Source: Ilumatobacter sp. (GTDB lineage Bacteria > Actinomycetota > Acidimicrobiia > Acidimicrobiales > Ilumatobacteraceae). From it: DNA of 64,000 nucleotides. The translations under genes and the position numbers were made by a program. Below the pieces are notes generated by a model. It saw nothing but the letters and a program-made list of their open reading frames with translations. It made no database searches and was not told the DNA's origin. Location: assembly GCA_018666235.1 (NCBI GenBank), contig JABJAB010000015.1, forward strand, positions 1 to 64,000, in the 5' to 3' direction. Positions 1-9,120 of this stretch are shown piece by piece (positions within the stretch are counted from its first letter, which is position 1; every line of letters begins with the position of its first letter).

Positions 1-273
1 ATCGTCGAGATGCGTCGGGCGAAATACGAGATCAGCGCCATCGATCAGCTCAAGACGGCGCCGCGTGGGTATCCGAAGGACCACCCTCGTATTGAGCTGC
101 TCAGGATGAAGGGCTGTATCGCCGTGAAGAATTTCGGTGCGCCGAAGTGGATCCACGGGGCAGGTGCGGCGAAGAGAATTCGGGATGTCTGGGTTGGAGC
201 GCAGCCGCTCACCGACTGGCTCGACGCCCACGTCGGTCCGAGCACGCTCCCTCCAGACGACCGGCCGTTCTGA
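1..273 (+). CDS. DUF2461 family protein, C-terminal part
   Basis: The reading frame is open from base 1 and ends at 271-273, so only the last 90 residues are present and the start lies outside the window. The segment with LKTAPRGYPKDHPRIELLR followed by PLTDWLDAHVGPS is the typical C-terminal end of DUF2461 (TIGR02453) proteins, a family of unknown function found widely in actinobacteria and proteobacteria. No catalytic residues can be proposed from this part. The family call rests on recognition of the conserved end motif; the biochemical role is unknown. Confidence 0.7.
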   Translation: MVEMRRAKYEISAIDQLKTAPRGYPKDHPRIELLRMKGCIAVKNFGAPKWIHGAGAAKRIRDVWVGAQPLTDWLDAHVGPSTLPPDDRPF

Positions 274-338
274 CCGAGGTGAGCGAAGAAATCTTCGATG
301 GTGTCGCCCATTGCCGTGGACTTTGACAGAATGTAAAA

Positions 339-1880
339 GTGATCAATACCGACGAAGCTTCCGCTGCGACCACCGATGCCCTTGAGAACCAGTTCGGTTT
401 GGCTGACAGGATTGTTGACGAGGCAGCGGTGGCCAACTCTGTGCAACGGTTTCGTGAGCAGGGCATCACCCTGCCGACATTTGCGCAGCTTGCCGATCCG
501 TCCACGTTCGATCAGGCGGAGAAGGTGGGCGATGCCGACCCCCAGGGTCCTGACGCACGCAACCTGTGGCGCGTCCACTGGTACAACGACCTGCAGGGGA
601 ACCGCGTCGACGTCCCGGAGCACGTCGTGCTCCCATCAACGCTGACGGGGGTCGCGTCGCCGATCATCGTCGTGTTCGGCGACCGCTTCCCGATGATCAC
701 CGCCCACAAGGTGCTGGCTGCCTACTCGTGTCTCGCCCCTCGCGTCGTCACCGGCCAGTTTGACCCGACGGTGCACCGTGCCGTGTGGCCATCAACTGGC
801 AACTACGCCCGAGGTGGCATCGCGATCTCGAAGATCATGGCGAGTCGTGGCGTTGCGATTCTGCCCGAAGGCATGAGTCAAGAGCGGTTCGACTGGCTCG
901 ACACATGGTGTGCCAATCCTGAAGAAGATGTGATCAAGACGCACGGCACCGAGTCGAACGTCAAAGAGATCTACGACGCCTGCAACGAGTTGGCAAAGGA
1001 TCCGGGCAACTTCATCCTCAACCAGTTCTCGGAGTTCGGTAATCATCTCGGTCACTACAACGTGACGGGACGTGCGCTCGGCCACGTCTTCGAAACAGTG
1101 CGCGATGAGTATGGCCTCGTCGGACGCGACCTCGAGCTGGCGGCGTTCACCTCGGCGACCGGATCAGCCGGAACGATCGCCGCCGGCGACCGACTCAAGG
1201 AGGAGTACGGGGCCAAGATTGTGGCTGTCGAAGCCCTGGAATGCCCGACGATGCTCGAGAACGGGTACGGCGAGCACAACATTCAAGGCATCGGCGACAA
1301 GCACATCCCACTGATCCACAACATCGCGAACACCGACGTCGTCGTCGGTATCTCCGATAAGGCAACCGATGAGTTGGATCTGACGTTCAACACCGAGGCC
1401 GGACGGGCATATCTCGCTCAATCCCGAGGTGTCTCCCAGAGCCTCGTCGACAAACTCGAACACTTCGGTTTCTCGGCAATCGCAAATGTCCTCGCGGCAA
1501 TCAAGACTGCGAAATTGCTCAACCTCGGCGAAAACCAAGCACTGATCACCGTCGCCACCGATGGCGCGGCGCTGTACCCGAGCGAGCGAGCCAAGCTGCT
1601 CGAACGGCAGTACGGCAACGAGTTCACCACGACCGATGCCGCTGCCGCGGTCGGCGAACATCTGGGTGCGGCATCCACCGACCACATGATCGACTGCACC
1701 GACCTCGACCGTCGCCGGCTGTTCAATCTCGGCTACTACACCTGGGTCGAGCAGCAGGGCACGCCGTTTGACCTGTTCGAGGCCCGGCGCTCCCAGGATT
1801 TCTGGCGAGGATTGCGTCGATACACCGGCGTCTGGGACGGCATGATCGACGACTTCAACGCGCAAGTCGCAGCAGGCTGA
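339..1880 (+). CDS. PLP-dependent enzyme, cysteine synthase-like fold type II
   Basis: This 513-residue protein looks like a fold-type-II PLP enzyme related to cysteine synthase and threonine dehydratase. K124 in [10 protein letters not shown] is the likely PLP lysine, followed by [11 protein letters not shown], which resembles the substrate-loop motif STGNxARG, and by a glycine-rich [14 protein letters not shown] phosphate loop. It is longer than CysK (about 310 residues), with an extra N-terminal region of about 100 residues. The GTG start at 339 is chosen because CAGAAT lies at 327-332, six bases before it, which suggests a leaderless transcript; no Shine-Dalgarno is visible. It is followed 17 bp later by a second PLP enzyme. 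The substrate cannot be told from the sequence. Confidence 0.75.
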   Translation: MINTDEASAATTDALENQFGLADRIVDEAAVANSVQRFREQGITLPTFAQLADPSTFDQAEKVGDADPQGPDARNLWRVHWYNDLQGNRVDVPEHVVLPSTLTGVASPIIVVFGDRFPMITAHKVLAAYSCLAPRVVTGQFDPTVHRAVWPSTGNYARGGIAISKIMASRGVAILPEGMSQERFDWLDTWCANPEEDVIKTHGTESNVKEIYDACNELAKDPGNFILNQFSEFGNHLGHYNVTGRALGHVFETVRDEYGLVGRDLELAAFTSATGSAGTIAAGDRLKEEYGAKIVAVEALECPTMLENGYGEHNIQGIGDKHIPLIHNIANTDVVVGISDKATDELDLTFNTEAGRAYLAQSRGVSQSLVDKLEHFGFSAIANVLAAIKTAKLLNLGENQALITVATDGAALYPSERAKLLERQYGNEFTTTDAAAAVGEHLGAASTDHMIDCTDLDRRRLFNLGYYTWVEQQGTPFDLFEARRSQDFWRGLRRYTGVWDGMIDDFNAQVAAG

Positions 1881-1897
1881 AAGCGCTGCACGCGCAC

Positions 1898-3175
1898 ATG
1901 GACGACACGCGGATGGCCGTGATCGGATGGCGCTGCGCCACGTGCGGCGCCGAGGTTCCCGTTGCGACGCCGCTCGCATTCCGCTGTCCAAACGCAACAG
2001 CCACTGACCGGTGCCACGTCCTGCAGATCGTGAGCGGTCCGCGGGTTGATCCGCCCGAGCGGCAGCCGAACACATTTGCCACCGACGACCAGAACTTGGC
2101 GTGGGCTGCCTTCGCCGACGCGCATGGCATGGATCGAGCACGCCGGAACGAGTTGGTCGAGGAACTCGACGCCGCAATCCGTGTCGTTGATGATGCCGGC
2201 TTTGTCGCCACGCCGTTTGCGCGATCCGCGTTCCTTTCCGACGAGCTCGGTCTGTCCGCTCGCGGTGGTATCTGGGTCAAGGACGAAACCGGGGGAGTGG
2301 GTGGCAGTCAGAAGGCGCGATTCCTCTTCTCGATCCTGCTCCACCTCCGAGCTGCCCAAGAGCTGGGGCTCTTGGCGGAGCGGCCACCGCTCGCGATTGC
2401 ATCGTGTGGGAACGCCGCGCTCGCCGCAGCAATTCTGGCGAAGGCTGCCGACTGGCCGCTCGATGTGTACGTGCCCACGTGGATGAGCGATGGGTTCGGT
2501 GACCGGCTGGATGAACTTGGCGCACGTGTGCATCGCAGCGAGCGACGCAACGACGACCCGGCCGGCGACCCGGCGATGCTGCGTTTCCGAGATGCCGTTG
2601 CCGAGGGATCGGTGCCCTTCACCGTGCAGGGCCCCGAGAACGGGCTGTGTCTCGACGGCGGCCGAACGCTCGGCTGGGAAGTTTGCGAGCAAGCAGCGGC
2701 GGCTGGCATCGCGCAGATCGACCGTGTCTTCATTCAGGTCGGAGGTGGCGCGTTCGCCGCCGCCGTCGGAGCAGCAATGAACGATGTTTGTGGGCCTGCG
2801 CCGTTGTTCGCTGTGCAGACCGAGGGGTGCGCACCGTTCGAACGGGCATGGAGACGGTCTGAAGGCATTGAGCACCCGGCCGAGAACTGGGCCCAGATCA
2901 TGACGGTCTGGGACGACCCGTCCTCGCTCGCTGACGGCATTCTCGACGATGAGACCTACGACTGGGTCGGCGTACTCGAAGCTGTGCGCTCAAGCGGTGG
3001 TCGCCCGGTCATTGCCACTGAAGAGCAGGTGCGCGAGGCCCATGCGCTGGCCCATCGAGCCGGCTTCGAGGCAAGCCCGACTGGCACCGCGGGTCTGGCC
3101 GGAGTTCTGGCCGCACGCACCGAGATTGGCGATGACGAGCAGATCGTGGTCGTGATGAGCGGTGTGACGCGCTGA
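1898..3175 (+). CDS. Threonine synthase-like PLP-dependent enzyme
   Basis: This 425-residue fold-type-II PLP enzyme resembles threonine synthase. It begins with a short zinc-ribbon-like WRCATCGAEV segment and a later cysteine in RCPNA, as seen in several threonine synthases. K139 in GGSQKARF is the likely PLP lysine, SCGNAALAAA is the substrate loop, and VQVGGGAFAAAVGAA-like glycines bind phosphate. The C-terminal EASPTGTAGLAGVLAA matches the family's closing motif. It lies 17 bp after another PLP enzyme, so the two are probably cotranscribed. It could be a true threonine synthase (ThrC) or a related lyase; thrA and thrB are not nearby, so I leave out a gene symbol. Confidence 0.7.
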   Translation: MDDTRMAVIGWRCATCGAEVPVATPLAFRCPNATATDRCHVLQIVSGPRVDPPERQPNTFATDDQNLAWAAFADAHGMDRARRNELVEELDAAIRVVDDAGFVATPFARSAFLSDELGLSARGGIWVKDETGGVGGSQKARFLFSILLHLRAAQELGLLAERPPLAIASCGNAALAAAILAKAADWPLDVYVPTWMSDGFGDRLDELGARVHRSERRNDDPAGDPAMLRFRDAVAEGSVPFTVQGPENGLCLDGGRTLGWEVCEQAAAAGIAQIDRVFIQVGGGAFAAAVGAAMNDVCGPAPLFAVQTEGCAPFERAWRRSEGIEHPAENWAQIMTVWDDPSSLADGILDDETYDWVGVLEAVRSSGGRPVIATEEQVREAHALAHRAGFEASPTGTAGLAGVLAARTEIGDDEQIVVVMSGVTR

Positions 3176-3270
3176 GTCCCGCGCGGGGGAGGCGGCTCGA
3201 CGTCTGCTGCAAACCAACCGCCACCTTGTCGGGCCCCGGACCTTCGTTGTTCTGTCCGAACAGCAAATCT

Positions 3271-3299
3271 CCGTGCGGGCCCGAGTGGGACCCGCACGG
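3271..3299 (+). terminator. Inverted repeat between PLP operon and clpP
   Basis: A perfect 9-bp inverted repeat, CCGTGCGGG (3271-3279) and CCCGCACGG (3291-3299), encloses an 11-base loop about 95 bp after the PLP gene stop. No T tract follows, so it may be a hairpin terminator of the GC-rich, U-poor kind common in actinobacteria, or a regulatory hairpin upstream of clpP. The rest of the 248-bp gap holds the clpP promoter and nothing else I can identify. Confidence 0.5.
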
Positions 3300-3411
3300 T
3301 CTGCGCAGCGGGGTTCCCGGGCGACGAGCCGATCGTCGAAGGTCGAAAGCTGGCGCCCACGGATATGACTTCTCAGGGGAGGAGTACGTCTGTCAAGTCG
3401 GCGTCTGGCGG

Positions 3412-3423
3412 TAGCCTGACCGG
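3412..3423 (+). promoter_or_regulatory. -10 element of leaderless clpP
   Basis: TAGCCT at 3412-3417 ends six bases before the clpP ATG at 3424. Transcription starting about seven bases after the hexamer would begin at the start codon. A possible upstream element TGTCAA sits at 3391-3396, with a 15-bp spacer. Confidence 0.55.
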
Positions 3424-4041
3424 ATGTCGGAACTCTCCATCTCACATGCGAATGCCGGTGCTCCTCACGCGCTCGAGGGCGGCTTCGATCCGCGATCGGC
3501 TGTGTTCGACCGGTTGCTCAAGAACCGTGTCGTGATGCTCGGGTCCGATGTCAACGATGACATCGCCAATCAGATCTGTGCGCAGCTCTTGTATCTCGAA
3601 GGCGAGGACCCCAACGCCGACATTTGGCTGTACGTCAACAGCCCCGGTGGTTCGGTCACCGCTGGCATGGCCATCTACGACACGATGCAGTTCGTCGGCT
3701 GTGACGTCGCAACGGTGTGCCTCGGGCTCGCCGCATCCATGGGGCAGTTCTTGCTCACAGCGGGCGCAGCAGGCAAACGCTATGTGTTGCCAAATGCCCG
3801 CGTCATGATGCACCAGCCGCTTGCGGGCCTCCGTGGTCAGGCCTCGGACATCCAGATCCAGGCTGAGCAGCTCCGGTACACCAAGCAGCGCATGGCCGAG
3901 CTCATCGCGTTCCACTCGGGCAAAGAGCTTGAGCAGATCCAGGAAGATTCCGAGCGCGATCGCTGGTTCACCGCCGAAGAGGCGAGGGACTACGGGTTGT
4001 GCGACAGCGTCATCTTGAAGCGCGGCGAAATCCTCGGCTGA
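3424..4041 (+). CDS. clpP: ATP-dependent Clp protease proteolytic subunit
   Basis: ClpP is the serine peptidase core of the cytoplasmic Clp protease and degrades proteins unfolded by ClpX or ClpC. The 205-residue length is typical. S105 in GLAASMGQ is the nucleophile, H130 in MMHQP is the catalytic histidine, and the acidic [13 protein letters not shown] segment supplies the aspartate. The oxyanion strand is visible as [19 protein letters not shown]. It stands alone here, without a clpX neighbour or a second clpP; most actinobacteria carry two or more clpP genes, so another copy is expected elsewhere. Its start is supported by a -10 element right before the ATG. The next gene is convergent. 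Confidence 0.95.
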   Translation: MSELSISHANAGAPHALEGGFDPRSAVFDRLLKNRVVMLGSDVNDDIANQICAQLLYLEGEDPNADIWLYVNSPGGSVTAGMAIYDTMQFVGCDVATVCLGLAASMGQFLLTAGAAGKRYVLPNARVMMHQPLAGLRGQASDIQIQAEQLRYTKQRMAELIAFHSGKELEQIQEDSERDRWFTAEEARDYGLCDSVILKRGEILG

Positions 4042-4059
4042 TTTCGCAAGCGGCTGAGT

Positions 4060-4494
4060 TCAGCTGTCTTGCGCCACGATCGTGAAGACCGGCCCGATGT
4101 CCACGGCGCAGTTTGTCTCAAGCCAGCTGTCGATGGCCGCTGCCGACTTTTCGGTTGAGAAAATCGCGGCAAGCGCAGATTGTTCTGACTCGGGATCACC
4201 CGGCACCACGGTGCTGGCGGTCTCGTAGGCATCAATCAACTGATCCCACTCGAGCTCGATCGCGATTGGCGCCAGCGCGCCAATCTCGCGATAGAGATTG
4301 AGGAACGGCTCGATGTCATCGGTGAACTGCAGGCCGGGCTGCGTAAGCCGTTCGGCGTTCACTTGCACCTCACCACAGAATCGTTCGGCGTCTCCTGCGT
4401 CATCGCCGCCGTTGCAGCCTGAGAGCAGCCCAACAGCCAGACACGTCGCCATGACGGGCAAGCGAGTTCGGATGCGGCGTAACACGGGCAGCAT
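4060..4494 (-). CDS. Small lipoprotein of unknown function
   Basis: The 144-residue product starts with basic residues (MLPVLRRIRTRLP), then a hydrophobic stretch ending in the lipobox LLSGC, followed by a flexible GGDDAGDAE segment, so it is very likely a lipoprotein anchored outside the cytoplasmic membrane. Two further cysteines, in RFCGEVQ and ETNCAVD, may form a disulfide. The frame is open upstream to 4644, but that extension does not fit a signal peptide, so I start at the ATG before the basic region. It converges with clpP and is divergent from comM across 162 bp. I do not recognise the mature domain. Confidence 0.65.
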   Translation of the reverse strand: MLPVLRRIRTRLPVMATCLAVGLLSGCNGGDDAGDAERFCGEVQVNAERLTQPGLQFTDDIEPFLNLYREIGALAPIAIELEWDQLIDAYETASTVVPGDPESEQSALAAIFSTEKSAAAIDSWLETNCAVDIGPVFTIVAQDS

Positions 4495-4656
4495 TGTCGC
4501 ACGACGTTCTCCGAAAACCAGGGCGCCCATGAACTCTGTGAGCGCGCTCAGGTATGTTGGCCTTCTCGACGTACTGCTGTTGCGTCGATCGGTCGTGGGG
4601 CCCGGTTGTCCCTCCTCATTGTCAGGTGCGGTGCGCCGCGTCACAGAGGAGGCGCC

Positions 4657-6177
4657 ATGTTCGCGTCGATTTCATCCGCCATTGTCGTGGGTGCTCAAGG
4701 TCATCCGGTTCGCGTCGAAGTACACGTGGGGCAGGGTCTTCCGGGTTTCTCGATCGGTGGCCGCCCCGACGACTCGGTCCGCGAGGCCCGCGATCGAACC
4801 CGTGCAGCGATCCTGAGTTCAGGCTTGCCGTTCCCCAAGATCAAGATCACCGTCAACTTGGCTCCCTCGGGCGACAGAAAAACAGGCGCTGGCCTCGATC
4901 TCGCCATCGCAATGGGGATTCTGGCGGCGAGCGAGGTCGTGTCACCGGAATCGATCGAACGCCTCGCATTCATTGGTGAAGTCGGCCTCGATGGTTCGGT
5001 TCGAGGCGTTGCGGGCGTGGCGCCCATGGTCGGGGCGCTCGGTGAACTCGATGTTGTTGTGCCGATCGCCAGTGCAGCAGAGGCGGGCGTGGCGGCACTG
5101 GGAGCAGTGCGTCTCGTCGCCAATCTTGGTGAGCTGGTTGCCGTGCTCAACGGTCTGATCCCGTGGCCAGATCACAACGTCCCGCAGTCTGAACCAGAAC
5201 CCGAACGTCTCGCTGACCTCGCCGAGGTGCAAGGCCAGCCAATGGCTCGCCACGCACTCGAGATCGCTGCGGCAGGAGGCCACCACCTCCTGATGGTCGG
5301 GCCACCAGGTGCTGGTAAGACAATGTTGGCGTCACGCTTGCCCGGTCTGCTGCCGGTACTCGATCGTGATCAAGCACTCGAAGCAACGATGGTCATTTCC
5401 GCTGCCGGTGTTCCGCTGCCGCCCGGCGGATTGGTGACGCGGCCGCCATTCCGGGCTCCCCACCACACCGCCACAAGTGCGGCGCTCATCGGTGGCGGAT
5501 CGGGCACCGCCCGGCCGGGTGAGGTGTCGTTGGCGCATGCGGGGGCGCTCTTTCTTGACGAGATCGCTGAATTTGCTCCCAAGGTGCTCGACGGTCTGCG
5601 CCAACCCCTTGAGGATCGGCGAATCGTCGTGTCGCGTTCAGGAATCAATGCGGTGTTGCCTGCCGATTTTCTGCTTGTTGCTGCGATGAATCCGTGTCCC
5701 TGCGGCGGCGGAGCACCGGGGGAGTGCTTGTGTAACCCAACGGAGCTCCATCGCTACGTTCGGCGACTGTCGGGTCCGTTGCTGGATCGATTTGATCTCC
5801 GAGTCAACGTGCATCGTCCGAGCGTCGACGATCTCCTCGCTCACGAACCTGCCGAATCGACCGCCGTCGTGGCCGAGCGAGTCCAAGCAGCCCGCGTGCG
5901 GGCGCTGAGCCGGCAGGGGTGTCTCAATCGTTCATTGTCTGGTTCACAGTTGGACGAGTTCGCCCCAATCAACGGGCCGGGTCGGGCTGTCCTGCGGCAT
6001 GAACTCGAAAACGGTCGTCTCAGTGCTCGCGGGTATCACCGGATCCGGCGCGTCGCTCGGTCGATCGCCGATCTGCGCTCGACTTCCAGCGAAGTGGTGG
6101 ACGACGAGGCTGTGCATCTCGCGCTCGGACTCCGAGCTGCGTTCACGAAAGTGCTGCCGATGGGGCGGGTCGCGTGA
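4657..6177 (+). CDS. comM: ComM/YifB family Mg-chelatase-like AAA ATPase
   Basis: This 506-residue AAA+ ATPase belongs to the YifB/ComM family. In Vibrio and Haemophilus ComM is a hexameric helicase that extends the branch of incoming DNA in natural transformation; in other bacteria the role is less clear. The N-terminal ChlI-like domain (FASISSAIVVGAQ to about residue 170) is followed by Walker A GPPGAGKTML near residue 215, Walker B ALFLDEIAEF, the cysteine-rich MNPCPCGG and ECLCNP segments, and a C-terminal Mg-chelatase domain ending in HLALGLRAAF. The ATG at 4657 follows a strong AGAGGAGG ribosome site, and the frame's upstream extension is not conserved. It overlaps dprA by four bases, so the two DNA-processing genes are coupled. 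Confidence 0.9.
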   Translation: MFASISSAIVVGAQGHPVRVEVHVGQGLPGFSIGGRPDDSVREARDRTRAAILSSGLPFPKIKITVNLAPSGDRKTGAGLDLAIAMGILAASEVVSPESIERLAFIGEVGLDGSVRGVAGVAPMVGALGELDVVVPIASAAEAGVAALGAVRLVANLGELVAVLNGLIPWPDHNVPQSEPEPERLADLAEVQGQPMARHALEIAAAGGHHLLMVGPPGAGKTMLASRLPGLLPVLDRDQALEATMVISAAGVPLPPGGLVTRPPFRAPHHTATSAALIGGGSGTARPGEVSLAHAGALFLDEIAEFAPKVLDGLRQPLEDRRIVVSRSGINAVLPADFLLVAAMNPCPCGGGAPGECLCNPTELHRYVRRLSGPLLDRFDLRVNVHRPSVDDLLAHEPAESTAVVAERVQAARVRALSRQGCLNRSLSGSQLDEFAPINGPGRAVLRHELENGRLSARGYHRIRRVARSIADLRSTSSEVVDDEAVHLALGLRAAFTKVLPMGRVA

Positions 6178-7307
6178 GCTCGGACGTGCCTGACGCCGGC
6201 TACTTGGCAGCCCTCGCTGGGTTCGATCGCATGACCGTGGGTCGCCTGCGCCATCTGGTGCGCGGGCGACCAGCTCCCGAGGCATACGGCATGGCGGCAG
6301 GAACACATCGCCCATCGCCCGCCATTGCGGCAGTGTTCGCGAAAGATTGCACCCTGGCCGAAGCGTGGCGGCAATCAGCCCAGCGGCGCGATCCACGGGA
6401 GTGCTGGGAGGCGTCGGTCGCAGCCGGTGTCCGCGTGTTGACTCCTGCAGACCCCTCGGTGCCGCCGCAGCTCTCCACCGATCCGGCGTGCCCGGCGGTG
6501 TTGTTCGTACGCGGCAACCTTGGCGCCCTCGATGCTCGACGAGTGGGCATCGTCGGCACTCGCAACGCCACGCAGGCAGGGCGTGCCACGGCCGCTCGTT
6601 TCGGCTGTGAATTGGCCGAGGCTGGCGTGGTGGTGCTGTCTGGCCTGGCGCGCGGCATCGATGCAGCTACTCATCGGGGCGCACTGTCGTGCCCGACGGC
6701 GACCCCGGCAGCAGTCGTTGGATGCGGGCTGGATCGGCCGTACCCAAAGCAGAACAGTGACCTGTGGGACGCGATCGCGGCTCGGGGTGTGTTGATCTCC
6801 GAGTGGCCGGTCGGCACATCGCCTGATCCGTTTCGGTTTCCACTCCGCAACCGAATCTTGGCGGCGCTTGTCGAGGTGCTTGTCGTTGTCGAGAGCCGTG
6901 ACCGCGGCGGCAGCCTGATCACGGTGCGCGAAGCCGCCGACCGATCCATTGATGTGATGGCCGTGCCCGGATCGGTGCATAGTCGGGCATCGGAAGGAAC
7001 GAACAAGCTGTTGGCCGACGGGGCGATCGCGGCCACCGAGACCGCTGACGTCTTGATGGCTCTCGGCCTCGATCATCGCCGAGCCGGACGTGCTCGATTC
7101 GATGCGCGCACACCGCTCGCCGGCGTTGACGCCGACGTATATGCCGCCTGTCGCGAGTCGCCACGCACGATTGACGCCATCATGTTGCTCACCGGAGCAG
7201 CGATCGGTGAAGCAGCGATGCTCCTCGCCCGCCTCGAAGGGGCGGGATGGCTCATCGAGACCGGTGGCTGGTTCGAAGCCGTCGATGAGTGGGCTGAGCT
7301 GGCATGA
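6174..7307 (+). CDS. dprA: DNA-processing protein DprA
   Basis: DprA (Smf) binds incoming single-stranded DNA and loads RecA during natural transformation, and it is also widespread in species not known to be competent. The 377-residue protein has a divergent N-terminal helical region, then the Rossmann-like core with GIVGTRNATQAGRA near residue 125, SGLARGIDAATHRGAL, AVVGCGLDRPYP and FPLRNRILAAL, followed by the C-terminal winged-helix DprA_WH region. The GTG start at 6174 lies inside the comM stop (GTGA), a four-base overlap. Its place upstream of xerC and a WhiG-like sigma factor matches conserved actinobacterial synteny. Confidence 0.93.
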   Translation: MSSDVPDAGYLAALAGFDRMTVGRLRHLVRGRPAPEAYGMAAGTHRPSPAIAAVFAKDCTLAEAWRQSAQRRDPRECWEASVAAGVRVLTPADPSVPPQLSTDPACPAVLFVRGNLGALDARRVGIVGTRNATQAGRATAARFGCELAEAGVVVLSGLARGIDAATHRGALSCPTATPAAVVGCGLDRPYPKQNSDLWDAIAARGVLISEWPVGTSPDPFRFPLRNRILAALVEVLVVVESRDRGGSLITVREAADRSIDVMAVPGSVHSRASEGTNKLLADGAIAATETADVLMALGLDHRRAGRARFDARTPLAGVDADVYAACRESPRTIDAIMLLTGAAIGEAAMLLARLEGAGWLIETGGWFEAVDEWAELA

Positions 7308-7394
7308 CGAGCATTGGTCGACGACCGCTGGGTGAACCTGGTGCAACCGTGACCCATCCCGAATTTGCCGAGCGGCAGACAATACGATCGCCAT

Positions 7395-8267
7395 GTGGAC
7401 CAGTGGCGCATCGACGACTTCGCGAGAGCGCTCACGTCGTTGTCCGACAACACGATCACCTCCTACGTCTCCGATCTGCGTTTGTTCGAGACATGGTGCG
7501 CACGCAGCGATCTCGTCGACCCGGCGAGCGTCACTCGGACGACCATTCGGCGGTACCTCGCCCATCTCACCACCCGCCAGTTCGCGCGTCGCACGATCGC
7601 CCGAAAAATTGCCGCCGTGCGTCGCTACTTCAAGTGGGCCGTGGCCAACAACGTTGCGGAACTCGATCCCACCAGCGGTGTTTCGGTCCCAGCTGGCAGC
7701 GGTCGCCTCCCGCGTGTGCTCGACGGCCGCGAAGTCACCGGACTGCTCGAAGCGGGTCCAGATGCCGACGAACCCGAGTGGCGACGGTGTCGCGACGATG
7801 CGGTGCTCGAAGTGCTCTACGGATCGGGGGTGCGTGTCAGCGAGCTGTGCGACCTCGACGTGTCGTCACTCGCATTGACGGTTGGTGCTGCCACCGTGTG
7901 GGGCAAGGGCGACAAGGAACGCCGCGTTCCGCTCAGCGAGCACGCTGTCCGCTCGCTCCGGCGGTGGATCGACGTGCGCCCCGAGGTGGTCACCGGTGAT
8001 CAGGGCGATGCGTTGTTTGGTAACGAAGTGGGGAAACGTCTCACGCCACGGGACGTCCGTCGCATCATCGACCGCCGGTCGCCAACGCCGACCCATCCCC
8101 ATGCGTTACGGCACAGTTTCGCGACGCATCTCCTCGACGGTGGTGCCGACCTGCGAGCCGTACAAGAGCTGTTGGGTCACGCCGATGTGGCCACAACGCA
8201 GCGTTACACCCACGTCAGTCGAGAGCGACTCTCTGCTGCCTATCGCGAGGCCCATCCCAGAGCATGA
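7395..8267 (+). CDS. xerC: Tyrosine recombinase XerC
   Basis: XerC with XerD resolves chromosome dimers at dif. The product has an N-terminal SAM-like core-binding domain (SLSDNTITSYVSDLRLFETWC) and a C-terminal catalytic domain. The catalytic set is visible: Arg in YGSGVRVSEL, Lys in WGKGDKERRVPL, HxxR in HALRHSFATHLL, His in LLGHADVATTQ and the nucleophile Tyr in RYTHVS. An in-frame TTG at 7365 is possible, but GTG 7395 is preferred because TACGAT (7383-7388) lies six bases before it and family N-termini are short. At 290 residues the length is normal. It overlaps the sigma factor gene by four bases. Confidence 0.92.
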   Translation: MDQWRIDDFARALTSLSDNTITSYVSDLRLFETWCARSDLVDPASVTRTTIRRYLAHLTTRQFARRTIARKIAAVRRYFKWAVANNVAELDPTSGVSVPAGSGRLPRVLDGREVTGLLEAGPDADEPEWRRCRDDAVLEVLYGSGVRVSELCDLDVSSLALTVGAATVWGKGDKERRVPLSEHAVRSLRRWIDVRPEVVTGDQGDALFGNEVGKRLTPRDVRRIIDRRSPTPTHPHALRHSFATHLLDGGADLRAVQELLGHADVATTQRYTHVSRERLSAAYREAHPRA

Positions 8268-9025
8268 GCATTGTTCCCGAAGACGCAGACCTTCAGATGC
8301 AGTGGACGCGGTGGCTCAACCGCCGCAACTCGGCGGCTCGCGATCACCTCATCGTCCACTACTCGCCGTTGGTGAAGTTCGTGGCCGGCCGTGTCGGCGC
8401 TGGTCTTCCATCGAGCGTCGACTCTGGCGATCTCATCAGCTCCGGGGTTTTCGGGCTCATGGATGCGATCGAACGTTTCGATACCGGGCACGGGGTCAAG
8501 TTCGAAACCTTTGCGGTGCCGCGCATCCGCGGTGCGATCTACGATGGGCTACGCCAACTCGACTGGGTGCCCCGCTCGGTCCGCAGCCGGGCGCGAAGCG
8601 TCGAGAAGTCCTTCTCCGAACTCGAACACAAGCTGGGCCGAGGCCCGACCGACGAAGAGCTGGCCGAGCACCTCCGTATCACTCCGGCCGACCTCGCCAA
8701 GTGGCTGTCGGCAATCGCGAGCACCACGATCGGGCCACTCGATCGAGCGATCGCCGCAGGAGCCGAGCCGTCGGCACCCGACAACGCGATGTCGGGCTCG
8801 CCCACGGCCGTCGTTGAGAATCGCGAGCTCAGCCATGTCATGCGTGTCGAGATCAAGAAGCTCCCGGAGCGCGAGAAGCTGGTGCTGTCGCTCTATTACG
8901 ACGAAGGCTTGACCTTGTCGGAAATCGGCGAGGTCCTCGGCGTGACCGAAAGCAGAGTCAGCCAGATCCATACCAAGTCGGTGCTGCACCTGCGAGCTCG
9001 ACTTGGGGCGGCCGGGCTCACCTAA
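8264..9025 (+). CDS. whiG: FliA/WhiG family RNA polymerase sigma factor
   Basis: This 253-residue sigma-70 factor is of the FliA/WhiG type, which directs motility genes in many bacteria and early sporulation genes in Streptomyces. Region 2 is clear (SVDSGDLISSGVFGLMDAIERF, then TFAVPRIRGAIYDGLRQLDWVPRSVR), region 3 contains the LGRGPTDEELAEHL helix-turn-helix, and region 4 is LTLSEIGEVLGVTESRVSQIHTK. Its start overlaps the xerC stop (ATGA). In Streptomyces whiG sits in the same position between xerC-like and rpsB genes, so I use that symbol. No flagellar genes lie in this window, so the regulon cannot be inferred. Confidence 0.88.
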   Translation: MSIVPEDADLQMQWTRWLNRRNSAARDHLIVHYSPLVKFVAGRVGAGLPSSVDSGDLISSGVFGLMDAIERFDTGHGVKFETFAVPRIRGAIYDGLRQLDWVPRSVRSRARSVEKSFSELEHKLGRGPTDEELAEHLRITPADLAKWLSAIASTTIGPLDRAIAAGAEPSAPDNAMSGSPTAVVENRELSHVMRVEIKKLPEREKLVLSLYYDEGLTLSEIGEVLGVTESRVSQIHTKSVLHLRARLGAAGLT

Positions 9026-9120
9026 CATCGGGCCAGTTCGCTGGCACCAGATGAGACTTCGGGCCGCTGGCCCCATCGACGCCCAGCGTCCATCAGATCA
9101 CTCCGCCGAGAGGATTTATG

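Noticed and set aside
3248..3262. TGTTC and GAACA pair considered as a LexA or similar operator
   Set aside because: The half sites are in the wrong orientation and spacing for the actinobacterial SOS box; it is only a 5-bp inverted repeat.
6174..9025. comM-dprA-xerC considered as a competence island
   Set aside because: These genes are widely conserved in actinobacteria with or without known competence, and no comEA, comEC or pilus gene is present here.
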